This document shows, piece after piece, positions 1-8,678 of a stretch of DNA of 64,000 nucleotides. The stretch is from positions 4,401,001 to 4,465,000 of the forward strand of contig NZ_CP047656.1 of NCBI RefSeq assembly GCF_009906955.1, in the 5' to 3' direction. Numbering within the stretch: position 1 is the stretch's first letter; each line of letters starts with the position of its first letter. The notes below the pieces were generated by a model. It did no database searches, had not been told where the DNA came from, and saw only the letters and a list, made by a program, of their open reading frames with translations. The position numbers and the translations under genes were made by a program. This DNA is from Paraglaciecola mesophila. GTDB taxonomy: Bacteria > Pseudomonadota > Gammaproteobacteria > Enterobacterales > Alteromonadaceae.

Positions 1-447
1 CAAACTGCTGCTTTATTGGCAGAAGATGCTAATTTTGGTCAAGCGAAACAGTATATTAATGAAAACAGTGATACAGGTTATGCATTGTTAATGGCCTTTC
101 AGCTTGCTCAACAAGCCATCGATCGTAAAGATCTTGGTGAGGCTGAAAAGCAGTTAGAATTTGCCGCGGCCAATAGTCAGAATGAAGCCGTAAATGCGCT
201 TGCAAATTTACGTTTGGCTCGCGTGCAACTCGCTTTAGAGAAACCAGAGAAAGCGCTTGCCAGTGTCGAGAATATAACGGCTGCTGCGTTTAGTGCTCAG
301 CAACAGGAAATCAAAGGCGACATTTACGTTAAACAAGAAATGTTTGATAAAGCCCGCAGTGCCTACAGCGCCGCAGTGGCAGCGAACTCAGCGAACACTG
401 TTGTCAAAATGAAACTAGATAACCTAGCACTTGCGGCGAATGGGTAG
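1..447 (+). CDS. yfgM: YfgM family protein, C-terminal part (gene starts before the window)
   Basis: The frame is open from base 1 and ends at TAG 445-447, so about 148 C-terminal residues are visible. The visible part is helical and TPR-like, with repeated Ala/Leu-rich helices ending in paired-helix motifs such as KARSAYSAAVAAN. YfgM is a periplasm-facing, membrane-anchored partner of the SecYEG translocon and chaperones; its transmembrane anchor would lie upstream of the window. The order yfgM-bamB-der is the classical gammaproteobacterial order, which supports the call. bamB begins just after or overlaps the end, so the two are probably cotranscribed. A TTG at 16 is in frame but there is no reason to treat it as a start. 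Confidence 0.85.
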   Translation, partial: QTAALLAEDANFGQAKQYINENSDTGYALLMAFQLAQQAIDRKDLGEAEKQLEFAAANSQNEAVNALANLRLARVQLALEKPEKALASVENITAAAFSAQQQEIKGDIYVKQEMFDKARSAYSAAVAANSANTVVKMKLDNLALAANG

Positions 448-457
448 GGAATTATAC

Positions 458-1687
458 GTGAACAAAGCATTACTGCCTTTATTAGTCATTAGCACCCTTG
501 GTTTATCAGCGTGTAGCACAGTTTCAGGCTGGTTTGCCGACGATGAAGAACTTGAAATTCGCACGCTTAAGCCTATTAACGCCGAATTTACCCCAACCAC
601 TTTATGGGATACTGAGCTGGGCGATGGCATATCGCACTACTTTTCTAGATTAAAGCCGGCTGTTGGCTATGACATGGTCTTTGCCGCGAATCGTCAAGGT
701 AAAGTCGCGGCATTTAACAAAGATACTGGCAAAGAGATATGGCATAAAGATTATGCGGTTTACAACAATGAAGGGTTTACATCCAGTATTACCAATTTAT
801 GGTCAAGCGGCGCCTCTGCCAAAATCGCAGGTGGCCTAGCTGTCGCTTATGAAACCCTGTTCTTTGGAACAGAAAACGGTGACGTTACGGCTCTTGATGT
901 ACACACTGGCGAAGAAAAGTGGTCGGTAACCGTTAAAGGTGAAGTATTAGCCGCACCTGCAATTGATGAAGGGGTGGTTGTTATTAACACCGGCTCGGGC
1001 ACCATGTTTGGGCTAGATGCTGAATCAGGTGAAGAAATTTGGTCTTATGAGTCAGATGTTCCTCCTTTGTCGCTGCGCGGTATTGCGGCACCAGTCGCTG
1101 CAAACGGTGGTGCGATCGTCGGTACTGCATCAGGCAAATTGGCAGTCAATATATTAGGAACAGGACAAACTGCCTGGGAGCAGCCTATAGGCTCTGCTAC
1201 TGGGGCGACTGAGCTAGATCGTATTGTTGACATAGATAGCAAACCATTGATTGCAGGTGGCGTCATTTACGTTATTTCGTTCGATGGGAGTTTAGCGTCT
1301 GTTGAACTTCGAAGCGGTCGCACAATTTGGAAGCGAGAATACAAATCTTACCGTCGCTTGACTCAAGCTGGCAACAGCCTGTTTGTCGTTGACTCAGACA
1401 GTAACGTATACGCCCTAGATGCCAGAAACGGGATTGAGAAGTGGAGCCAAAGCGCACTGAAGAAGCGCTTACTCACAGCCGCAGAGCCTATTGGTGATTA
1501 TCTAGTCGCTGGTGATAAATGGGGCTTCCTTCACTTTTTTGACCAAGCGGAAGGAAAAATTGTCGCTCGCGTAGATGTCGGCGGAGATGACGAAGATGAA
1601 AGTATTTACAGTGCCCCAGTGGTTGATGGCAACATACTGTATACTCAGACTCGTGACGGTAAGTTAGTGGCCATTCAGGTTCCCTAA
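458..1687 (+). CDS. bamB: BamB, lipoprotein of the outer-membrane beta-barrel assembly complex
   Basis: BamB is a PQQ-like beta-propeller lipoprotein that helps BamA fold outer-membrane proteins. The protein of 409 residues (E. coli about 392) has a lipoprotein signal peptide with lipobox LSAC and Cys19, then a run of propeller blades with repeated motifs such as ALDVHTGEEKW, GLDAESGEEIW and ALDARNGIEKW. The start is taken as GTG 458 because AGGGA lies 7 bases upstream and gives a normal signal peptide. ATG 440 and TTG 431 in the same frame would add a polar extension and overlap yfgM. It is the second gene of the yfgM-bamB-der group. Confidence 0.93.
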   Translation: MNKALLPLLVISTLGLSACSTVSGWFADDEELEIRTLKPINAEFTPTTLWDTELGDGISHYFSRLKPAVGYDMVFAANRQGKVAAFNKDTGKEIWHKDYAVYNNEGFTSSITNLWSSGASAKIAGGLAVAYETLFFGTENGDVTALDVHTGEEKWSVTVKGEVLAAPAIDEGVVVINTGSGTMFGLDAESGEEIWSYESDVPPLSLRGIAAPVAANGGAIVGTASGKLAVNILGTGQTAWEQPIGSATGATELDRIVDIDSKPLIAGGVIYVISFDGSLASVELRSGRTIWKREYKSYRRLTQAGNSLFVVDSDSNVYALDARNGIEKWSQSALKKRLLTAAEPIGDYLVAGDKWGFLHFFDQAEGKIVARVDVGGDDEDESIYSAPVVDGNILYTQTRDGKLVAIQVP

Positions 1688-1698
1688 TTTGACCCTAA

Positions 1699-1712
1699 GT
1701 GACCAAGGTCAC
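1699..1712. repeat. Short perfect inverted repeat between bamB and der
   Basis: GTGACC-AA-GGTCAC lies 12 bases after the bamB stop. It is followed at about 1729-1757 by a second imperfect dyad (CGGCT...AGCCG). No T-run follows either, so neither is a convincing terminator. They may be weak attenuating hairpins or have no role. Confidence 0.3.
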
Positions 1713-1774
1713 GTTATTAGTATTAATCGGCTTGGGATGTTCCTGAGCCGTTTGCGTTTTAAGGATTGTGAAAT

Positions 1775-3223
1775 ATGTTACCCGTTGTCGCCTTAGTTGG
1801 CCGCCCTAATGTGGGGAAATCCACGTTGTTCAATCGTCTGACGCGCACGCGAGACGCGTTAGTCGCGGATTTTCCTGGATTAACCCGAGACCGTAAGTAC
1901 GGTCAGGCTAACTATGAAGGCTTGCAGTTTATTGTGGTTGATACCGGCGGTATTAGCGGTGATGAGCAAGGCATAGATATGGCGATGGCAAGTCAGTCTT
2001 TGATGGCGATTGATGAAGCCGATGTTGTGTTATTTTTAGTCGATGCTCGGGTCGGATTGACCGGTGCTGATCAAGGCATTGCAGAGCATTTACGTAAACA
2101 GAACAAGTCTGTTTACGTGGTGGCGAACAAGGTTGATGGTATTGATGGTGACAGTGAAAGTGCAGATTTTTTTGCGCTCGGCCTAGGCGATGTCAATCAA
2201 ATTGCCGCCGCTCATGGCCGTGGAGTAAGCCAATTATTGACACATACTTTGATGCCGCTTGCTGAACAGTTCCCAGACATGCAAGTGCCTGAAGAAGAAG
2301 AGATAAGCCAAGAGCAAGATGCAGAAAATCAATTGGAAAAGCTGCTTGCATCTCCAATAAAATTGGCGATTGTTGGCAAACCTAACGTAGGTAAGTCCAC
2401 ACTGACTAATCGCATTTTAGGTGAAGAACGCGTGGTGGTGTATGACCAGCCTGGTACAACCCGCGACAGTATTTTTATTCCAATGGAGCGGGATGGTCGT
2501 GAGTACGTGCTAATTGACACGGCTGGTGTACGTCGTCGTAGAAGTATTTCTGAAGCGGTAGAGAAATTTTCAATCGTAAAAACTTTGCAAGCTATCGAAG
2601 AAGCTAACGTGGTGTTGTTGGTTATAGATGCGCGAGAGGGGATAACTGATCAAGATTTAAGTTTACTGGGCTTTGTGCTCAATTCAGGACGTTCATTAGT
2701 GTTAGCCGTTAACAAATGGGACGGGCTTGATAAAGATGTTAAAGAAGAAATAAAGCGTGAATTGGATAGGCGTTTAGGGTTTATTGATTTTGCCCGTCTG
2801 CATTTTATTTCAGCGCTTCATGGTACTAATGTTGGGCATTTGTTTGAGTCTGTTCAAGAGGCCTATAACAGTGCTACCAAGCGCATCAATACCTCAATGT
2901 TGACTCGTATCATGGATATGGCTCAAGCCGATCATCAGCCCCCAGTGGTCCGCGGTCGCAGAGTTAAGATGAAGTATGCTCATGCTGGTGGATACAACCC
3001 ACCGATTATTGTTATTCATGGTAATCAGGTGAAAGACTTGCCTGATTCCTACAAGCGTTACATGATGAATTACTTTCGTAAATCATTAAAAGTAATGGGA
3101 ACGCCAATTAAGGTAGAGTTTCGTGAAGGGGCTAACCCTTATGAGAGCAATACTAATACCATGACAGACTCACAACGCCGAAAGCGTAAAATGCTGATGC
3201 GTATGCATAAAAATAATAAGTGA
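1775..3223 (+). CDS. der: Der (EngA), double-domain ribosome-assembly GTPase
   Basis: Der is an essential GTPase that acts in 50S ribosomal subunit maturation. The 482-residue protein has two complete G domains: P-loop GRPNVGKS at 9-16, DTGG near 56 and NKVD near 118; then P-loop GKPNVGKS near 201, DTAG near 249 and NKWD near 313. A C-terminal KH-like domain ends in a basic RRKRKMLMRMHKNNK tail. An acidic linker (EEEEISQEQDAE) separates the G domains. AAGGA lies a few bases before ATG 1775. It follows bamB by 87 bases and ends just before a strong terminator. Confidence 0.97.
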   Translation: MLPVVALVGRPNVGKSTLFNRLTRTRDALVADFPGLTRDRKYGQANYEGLQFIVVDTGGISGDEQGIDMAMASQSLMAIDEADVVLFLVDARVGLTGADQGIAEHLRKQNKSVYVVANKVDGIDGDSESADFFALGLGDVNQIAAAHGRGVSQLLTHTLMPLAEQFPDMQVPEEEEISQEQDAENQLEKLLASPIKLAIVGKPNVGKSTLTNRILGEERVVVYDQPGTTRDSIFIPMERDGREYVLIDTAGVRRRRSISEAVEKFSIVKTLQAIEEANVVLLVIDAREGITDQDLSLLGFVLNSGRSLVLAVNKWDGLDKDVKEEIKRELDRRLGFIDFARLHFISALHGTNVGHLFESVQEAYNSATKRINTSMLTRIMDMAQADHQPPVVRGRRVKMKYAHAGGYNPPIIVIHGNQVKDLPDSYKRYMMNYFRKSLKVMGTPIKVEFREGANPYESNTNTMTDSQRRKRKMLMRMHKNNK

Positions 3224-3269
3224 TTTTGATATAGCTTTATCGAGTGTCAACAGCTCACATACACCTGGC

Positions 3270-3306
3270 AAAAAGCCTCCTTAATGACAATTAAGGAGGC
3301 TTTTTT
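3270..3306. terminator. Bidirectional Rho-independent terminator between der and xseA
   Basis: An 11-bp perfect stem GCCTCCTTAAT / ATTAAGGAGGC (3275-3285 with 3290-3300) has a 4-base loop. It is preceded by five A and followed by six T, so it can stop der on the plus strand and the convergent xseA on the minus strand. Confidence 0.93.
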
Positions 3307-3334
3307 GTTGGTAACAGCTTTGGCTAAATTTGTG

Positions 3335-4669
3335 TTACTTAACCGTACTTTTTACTTCCCCATCGGCAAAACGGTTGGTGATCACATCACCTTTAGAAAG
3401 CGCGTTTTGGCTTTTCACCACCTTATCGTCTTTAAAGGTAATACTGTACCCTCGTGCTAACGTTGATAAAGGGCTGACGGTATCTAGTAAGTGGCTTGCG
3501 TTGGCGAGGGTTAATTGACGCTGCTCTAAACCGCGCTGCCAAGCTTGGGTGAGACGCTGTAATAACAGACTATGAGTTTGTTGCTGTTCTTTTAATAAGG
3601 CTTTGGGAGAAAACTGCGACAGCTTACTACTGAGGTTAATACTGGACTGCTTGGCACGCATCAATCGAGTGGCCATATTATGGGAAATAGCAGTGAGCTG
3701 GTTATCCACCCGCTGCATATGTTGGCGAAGTTGATTTTTAGGGTGATAAGTGTTGAGTTCTTGTGTTAGCGACTGCTGCTGATATTGCAGTTCCTTGAGC
3801 AATGTACGGGTATTTTTGTATAACCTGTCTCGTTTAGCCGTCAATGCGCTTAGCATTTCAATTTGTGACTGAGTGACTAATTCTGCTGCTGCCGATGGGG
3901 TAGGGGCGCGTAAATCAGCTACAAAGTCAGCAATGGTAATATCCACTTCGTGGCCCACAGCGCTCACAATGGGCAGCGCACTGTAATGAATAGCCCAAGC
4001 TACATTTTCTTCGTTAAAGCACCATAGGTCTTCTAATGAGCCGCCGCCACGCCCGACGATAAGTATGTCTACTTCATTTCGCTGATTAGCAATTTCTATC
4101 GCGCGGCAAATCTGCCGACTGGCGCTAACACCTTGCACCTGAGTAGGGTAAATAATGACTTCGACAGATGGGTTACGACGTTTTAATACCGTTAAAATAT
4201 CGTGTAGTGCAGCGCCCGTCGCAGATGTTACTAAACCAATTCGGCTAATGCTGTTAGGTAATGGTTGCTTGTTTTCATTGGCAAATAAGCCTTGTGCAGA
4301 AAGAGCTTGTTTTAGCGCTTCGAACTGGCGTTTGAGTTGGCCTTCGCCCTCGGGCTCAAGATGTTCAACTATTAGTTGATAGTCACCTCTAGGTTCGTAA
4401 ATACTTAAGTTGGCCCGCACCAACACTTTATCCCCTTCTTTGGGACGAAGCATGACTTTTCGATTAGCACCTTTGAACATCGCGCTTTTGATTTGAGCTC
4501 GATTATCTTTGAGGGTGAAATACCAATGTCCTGAGCTAGCAGCAACGAAATTTGATATTTCAGCGCTCAGCCAAACTTGGCCAATTTCAGATTCTAAAAC
4601 CGAGCGAGCGAGGTGATTTAGCTTACTTACGGTGAAGATATTTCGGTTTGCGGGTGACGCACTAAACAT
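3335..4669 (-). CDS. xseA: Exodeoxyribonuclease VII large subunit
   Basis: XseA is the catalytic subunit of exonuclease VII, which degrades single-stranded DNA together with XseB. The protein of 444 residues (E. coli 456) has an N-terminal OB-fold (about 1-110, with VWLSAEISNF and HWYFTLKD), then the catalytic region with GRGGGSLEDLW near 204-214 and GHEVD near 239-243, and a long coiled-coil before the C-terminal GYSITF motif. The reading frame stays open a further 93 codons upstream but runs into the guaB promoter and lacks family similarity. ATG 4669, giving MFSASPANRN, is therefore taken as the start. Divergent from guaB. Confidence 0.93.
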   Translation of the reverse strand: MFSASPANRNIFTVSKLNHLARSVLESEIGQVWLSAEISNFVAASSGHWYFTLKDNRAQIKSAMFKGANRKVMLRPKEGDKVLVRANLSIYEPRGDYQLIVEHLEPEGEGQLKRQFEALKQALSAQGLFANENKQPLPNSISRIGLVTSATGAALHDILTVLKRRNPSVEVIIYPTQVQGVSASRQICRAIEIANQRNEVDILIVGRGGGSLEDLWCFNEENVAWAIHYSALPIVSAVGHEVDITIADFVADLRAPTPSAAAELVTQSQIEMLSALTAKRDRLYKNTRTLLKELQYQQQSLTQELNTYHPKNQLRQHMQRVDNQLTAISHNMATRLMRAKQSSINLSSKLSQFSPKALLKEQQQTHSLLLQRLTQAWQRGLEQRQLTLANASHLLDTVSPLSTLARGYSITFKDDKVVKSQNALSKGDVITNRFADGEVKSTVK

Positions 4670-4705
4670 AAGGCACAAAATCTTAAATAAATAATAGGAA
4701 TGCAG

Positions 4706-4734
4706 TTTACCTGATAAGGTAAAGCCGCTACAAT
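4706..4734 (+). promoter_or_regulatory. Candidate sigma-70 promoter of guaB
   Basis: A -35 TTTACC (4706-4711) and -10 TACAAT (4729-4734) are separated by 17 bases, about 40 bases before the guaB ATG in the divergent xseA/guaB spacer. It matches 4 of 6 bases in the -35 box and 5 of 6 in the -10 box. Confidence 0.5.
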
Positions 4735-4772
4735 TGCGCCGCAATAAAAACCCATTTAACAGGTGTTGTTGC

Positions 4773-6242
4773 ATGTTACGGATCGCTAAAGAAGCTCTTA
4801 CGTTTGATGATGTGTTGTTAGTGCCCGGGCACTCAACCGTTCTCCCCCATACCGCAGATTTGAAAACCAAATTGACACGTGGTGTGACCTTAAATATTCC
4901 TCTAATTTCAGCCGCTATGGATACTGTATCCGAAGCACGTCTAGCCATTGCCTTAGCGCAAGAAGGCGGAATTGGTTTTATTCATAAAAATATGCCGGCA
5001 GAGGCTCAGGCCGATCACGTTCGTATGGTGAAAAAATACGAAAGTGGTGTGGTATCAGATCCTGTTACCGTATCGCCAAATGCGACTATCGGTGAAATAA
5101 ACACGTTGAGCAAACACCACGGTTTTTCAGGGTTCCCTGTAGTAGATAAAGACAATGCGTTGGTGGGAATTGTAACAGGTCGCGATTTACGTTTTGAAAG
5201 TCGTTTAGATCAACCTATTTCATCTGTGATGACTGGCAAAGACGATTTGGTCACGGTAAAAGAAGGGGCTGACTCAGACCTAGTACTTGAATTGATGCAC
5301 GAGCACAGAATCGAAAAAATCCTAGTGGTTGATGATGCATTTCGATTGACCGGTTTGATTACCGTTAAAGATTTCCAAAAAGCCGAAAGCAAGCCGAATG
5401 CCTGTAAAGACGAATTAGGTCGTTTACGCGTTGGTGCAGCCGTAAGCGTAGGTGCCGGCACTGATGAGCGCATTAAATTGTTAGTTGAAGCCGGCGTTGA
5501 TGTATTGTTGATTGATACTTCACACGGTCATTCTCAGGGTGTTATCGACAGAGTAAAGAAGGTGCGTGCAGATTTCCCTGATGTTCAACTAATTGCTGGT
5601 AACGTAGCCACTGGCGCAGGAGCGAAAGCACTAGCCGATGCGGGTGTTGATGCTGTGAAAGTGGGTATTGGCCCAGGTTCAATCTGTACTACACGTATTG
5701 TAACTGGCTGCGGTGTTCCGCAAATTACCGCCGTTTCAGATGCGGTAGAAGCGCTTAAAGACACTGATGTGCCAGTTATTGCTGACGGTGGTATTCGTTT
5801 TTCTGGTGATATTGCCAAAGCGATTGCCGCTGGTGCAAGTTCAGTGATGGTGGGCAGTATGCTAGCAGGTACTGAAGAGGCTCCTGGAGAAGTCGAGTTG
5901 TATCAAGGTCGCTATTATAAGTCATACCGCGGTATGGGCTCGCTTGGTGCAATGGATCAAAACAATGGTTCCTCAGATCGTTACTTCCAAGACAGTAATA
6001 GCGCCGAAAAACTTGTGCCTGAAGGTATTGAAGGTCGCGTTGCATACAAAGGCCCAATTTCTACTATTATCCATCAGCAAATGGGTGGCTTACGCTCCGC
6101 GATGGGGTTAACGGGCTCTGCGACTATCGACGATATGCGTACTAAAGCTATGTTCGTTAAAGTAACCGCCGCAGGTATGGGCGAGTCTCACGTTCATGAT
6201 GTAAGTATCACTAAAGAAGCACCTAACTACCGCTTAGGTTAA
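4773..6242 (+). CDS. guaB: Inosine-5'-monophosphate dehydrogenase
   Basis: GuaB oxidises IMP to XMP with NAD+, the committed step of GMP synthesis in the cytoplasm. The 489-residue protein (E. coli 488) has the catalytic TIM barrel interrupted by a CBS-domain pair (about 95-205, with the HGFSGFPVVD and HRIEKILVVDD halves). The catalytic loop GPGSICTTR lies near 301-309 with Cys near 306, followed by the flap with RGMGSLGAM. ATG 4773 is chosen because it gives the family N-terminus MLRIAKEALTFDDVLL; an upstream in-frame start at 4734 would overlap the promoter. It is separated from guaA by a terminator. Confidence 0.97.
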   Translation: MLRIAKEALTFDDVLLVPGHSTVLPHTADLKTKLTRGVTLNIPLISAAMDTVSEARLAIALAQEGGIGFIHKNMPAEAQADHVRMVKKYESGVVSDPVTVSPNATIGEINTLSKHHGFSGFPVVDKDNALVGIVTGRDLRFESRLDQPISSVMTGKDDLVTVKEGADSDLVLELMHEHRIEKILVVDDAFRLTGLITVKDFQKAESKPNACKDELGRLRVGAAVSVGAGTDERIKLLVEAGVDVLLIDTSHGHSQGVIDRVKKVRADFPDVQLIAGNVATGAGAKALADAGVDAVKVGIGPGSICTTRIVTGCGVPQITAVSDAVEALKDTDVPVIADGGIRFSGDIAKAIAAGASSVMVGSMLAGTEEAPGEVELYQGRYYKSYRGMGSLGAMDQNNGSSDRYFQDSNSAEKLVPEGIEGRVAYKGPISTIIHQQMGGLRSAMGLTGSATIDDMRTKAMFVKVTAAGMGESHVHDVSITKEAPNYRLG

Positions 6243-6261
6243 TGATTAATCCCGACTATTG

Positions 6262-6287
6262 GGCTGGTTTTTAACCAGCCTTTTTTT
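6262..6287 (+). terminator. Rho-independent terminator between guaB and guaA
   Basis: Perfect 8-bp stem GGCTGGTT / AACCAGCC (6262-6269 with 6273-6280) with loop TTT and seven T. It sits between guaB and guaA, so part of guaA expression must come from read-through or from a separate promoter. Confidence 0.85.
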
Positions 6288-6319
6288 ATCGCCATCGCGC
6301 TAATAACACGAGTACCAAG

Positions 6320-7897
6320 ATGACAACAAACATTCACGATCAACGCATACTTATTCTCGACTTCGGCTCACAGTACACCCAACTTATTGCACGTAGAGTA
6401 CGTGAAATTGGTGTGTACTGTGAATTATGGGCATGGGACGTAACCGAAGAGCAAATTCGTGAATTTAATCCTAACGGTATTATCCTATCAGGTGGGCCGG
6501 AATCTGTTCATGCGATTGATTCACCGCGAGCACCGCAATATGTATTTGAAGCTGGAGTACCCGTATTCGGTATTTGTTATGGCATGCAAACCATGGCCGA
6601 GCAACTGGGTGGTGCAGTGTTAGGGTCCGATATGCGTGAGTTTGGTTATGCGCAAGTTGAAGTGGTTGAGCAAATGGCGCTATTGGATAATATCGAGGAT
6701 CATGTGAGTCCAAATGGTAACGCGTTACTTGACGTGTGGATGAGTCATGGTGACAAAGTCGCTGCGGTGCCTGAAGGGTTTATCACAGCCGCGAAAACAG
6801 ATAGCTGTCCGTTTGCGGCCATTGTTCACCCTGAAAAGCAATTTTACGGTGTGCAATTTCACCCAGAAGTGACCCACACGCGCCAAGGGCAGCGTATGTT
6901 ATCGCACTTCGTTTTAGATATTTGTCAGTGTGAAAAACTTTGGACACCGGACGCAATCATCGAAGATGCCGTTGAGCGCATGAAAAAGCAAATCGGTGAT
7001 GATGAAGTGATCTTAGGCTTATCTGGAGGGGTTGATTCATCAGTGGTGGCGATGTTGTTGCACCGAGCGATAGGCAAGAACTTAACTTGCGTATTTGTGG
7101 ATAACGGTTTACTTCGTTTAAATGAAGGCCAACAAGTTATGGACATGTTTGGCGATCATTTTGGCTTAAATATTATTAAAATTGACGCAGAAGAACGCTT
7201 CTTGTCAGCATTAGCCGGTACTGACGAACCTGAAGCGAAACGCAAAATTATCGGTCGTGTGTTTGTCGAAGTGTTTGATGAAGAGTCAAAGAAACTCAAA
7301 AATGCTAAGTGGTTAGCGCAGGGGACTATTTATCCAGATGTGATTGAATCTGCAGGTTCTGCGACCGGTAAAGCTCATGTGATCAAATCTCATCATAATG
7401 TTGGCGGTCTACCTGCTGATATGGAAATGGGCTTAGTTGAGCCTCTGCGTGAGTTATTTAAAGATGAAGTGCGTAAGATTGGTCTCGAACTCGGTTTACC
7501 TTATGACATGCTATATCGTCACCCTTTCCCTGGGCCCGGTTTAGGCGTGCGCGTATTGGGTGAAATTAAGAAGGAATATTGCGATCTATTGCGCCGAGCG
7601 GACGCCATTTTTATTGACGAACTACATAAGCATGACTTGTACAACAAGGTAAGCCAAGCATTTACCGTATTCTTGCCGGTGAAATCAGTGGGGGTTATGG
7701 GCGATGCACGCAAATACGATTGGGTCGTTTCATTGCGAGCAGTAGAAACGATTGATTTTATGACCGCCCATTGGGCTCATTTACCTTACGAGTTTTTAGG
7801 TAAAGTTTCGAATCGTATCATCAACGAAATCGATGGTATTTCTCGTGTGGTGTATGACATTTCCGGTAAACCACCCGCGACGATAGAGTGGGAATAA
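6320..7897 (+). CDS. guaA: GMP synthase (glutamine-hydrolysing)
   Basis: GuaA amidates XMP to GMP using ATP and glutamine. The 525-residue protein matches the family length. It has an N-terminal class-I glutamine amidotransferase domain with Cys86 in GICYGMQ and the His/Glu pair in FHPEV near 181-183. A PP-loop ATP pyrophosphatase domain follows with SGGVDSS near 235, and the C-terminal dimerisation domain ends in PPATIEWE. It lies 77 bases after guaB across a terminator and is followed by its own terminator. Confidence 0.98.
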   Translation: MTTNIHDQRILILDFGSQYTQLIARRVREIGVYCELWAWDVTEEQIREFNPNGIILSGGPESVHAIDSPRAPQYVFEAGVPVFGICYGMQTMAEQLGGAVLGSDMREFGYAQVEVVEQMALLDNIEDHVSPNGNALLDVWMSHGDKVAAVPEGFITAAKTDSCPFAAIVHPEKQFYGVQFHPEVTHTRQGQRMLSHFVLDICQCEKLWTPDAIIEDAVERMKKQIGDDEVILGLSGGVDSSVVAMLLHRAIGKNLTCVFVDNGLLRLNEGQQVMDMFGDHFGLNIIKIDAEERFLSALAGTDEPEAKRKIIGRVFVEVFDEESKKLKNAKWLAQGTIYPDVIESAGSATGKAHVIKSHHNVGGLPADMEMGLVEPLRELFKDEVRKIGLELGLPYDMLYRHPFPGPGLGVRVLGEIKKEYCDLLRRADAIFIDELHKHDLYNKVSQAFTVFLPVKSVGVMGDARKYDWVVSLRAVETIDFMTAHWAHLPYEFLGKVSNRIINEIDGISRVVYDISGKPPATIEWE

Positions 7898-7919
7898 GCT
7901 AAAATAATTCCTAGATTTA

Positions 7920-7942
7920 GGCCAGTTTTACTGGCCTTTTTT
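7920..7942 (+). terminator. Rho-independent terminator after guaA
   Basis: Stem GGCCAG / CTGGCC (7920-7925 with 7931-7936), five-base loop and six T. Confidence 0.85.
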
Positions 7943-7974
7943 ATTTTTCTACCTATTCATTTTGAGTGACTCTA

Positions 7975-8508
7975 ATGGCGATTAAGCCCACTATTTATAA
8001 ATTTAAAATATCATTGTCAGACCTAAATCGCGATTATTACACGGCGCTGAATTTAACCGTTGCTCAGCATCCATCTGAAACGATAGAACGCATGATGACC
8101 CGGGTTTTGGCCTACAGCTTAAATGTGGATGAACAGCTCACTTTTACCAAAGGCTTAAGCTCAGTGGAAGAGCCTGATATTTGGTTACGGGGTTTGGATG
8201 ACCAGTTACATCTTTGGGTGGATGTAGGCGAGCCAGCGCAGGAGCGGATAAAGAAAGCCACTCGCTTGGCGCAAACCACAAAAATTTATAGTTTCAATAG
8301 TAAATCAGACACGTGGTGGCAACAAAACCAAGGTGCATTTTCGACTTTGCCTGTACAGGTATTTCAGTTCCCTTGGGAAGATATACAGAGATTGGCCAAG
8401 TTGGTTTCGCGCACGTGTGATATGTCATTTACTATCACCGGGGATTCAACCTACATCACTGCCGCTAATGGTGAAGTGGAAATTATTTGCCGCGAACTTC
8501 AGGGATAA
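7975..8508 (+). CDS. yaeQ: YaeQ family protein
   Basis: The protein of 177 residues (E. coli YaeQ 181) begins MAIKPTIYKFKISLSDLNRDYY and contains ERMMTRVLAYSLN, PDIWLRG and WVDVGEP, as in the YaeQ family. The family has a nuclease-like PD-(D/E)XK fold and is reported as a suppressor of RfaH loss in enterobacteria, but its biochemical role is not settled. ATG 7975 is chosen over in-frame GTG 7966 because GAG lies at the right distance and the family starts at MA. It stands alone, 170 bases before the next gene. Confidence 0.9.
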   Translation: MAIKPTIYKFKISLSDLNRDYYTALNLTVAQHPSETIERMMTRVLAYSLNVDEQLTFTKGLSSVEEPDIWLRGLDDQLHLWVDVGEPAQERIKKATRLAQTTKIYSFNSKSDTWWQQNQGAFSTLPVQVFQFPWEDIQRLAKLVSRTCDMSFTITGDSTYITAANGEVEIICRELQG

Positions 8509-8678
8509 GTCGCGGTCTGTGATAGTGTTACGTTAAAAGCGCAATCTAAAGCAGAAGAGTTTGCCAGTGGTATGAACAGAGCCATTGGTAGCCTATTTAC
8601 GCTAAATTAGGATTGCTGATTGATTCTTTCGCAGGCAAAATGCGGCCCCTTTTTATTTTCTTTGAGTAGCTTTTCTTC

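Noticed and set aside
1729..1757. Terminator between bamB and der
   Set aside because: A dyad is present but no T-run follows, and the two genes are normally cotranscribed.
4734..4772. Upstream start of guaB
   Set aside because: It overlaps the promoter -10 box and would add 13 residues before the conserved MLRIAKEALTFDDVLL.
4670..4948. N-terminal extension of xseA by 93 codons
   Set aside because: It runs over the guaB promoter and start, has no family similarity, and the normal start at 4669 gives the expected length.
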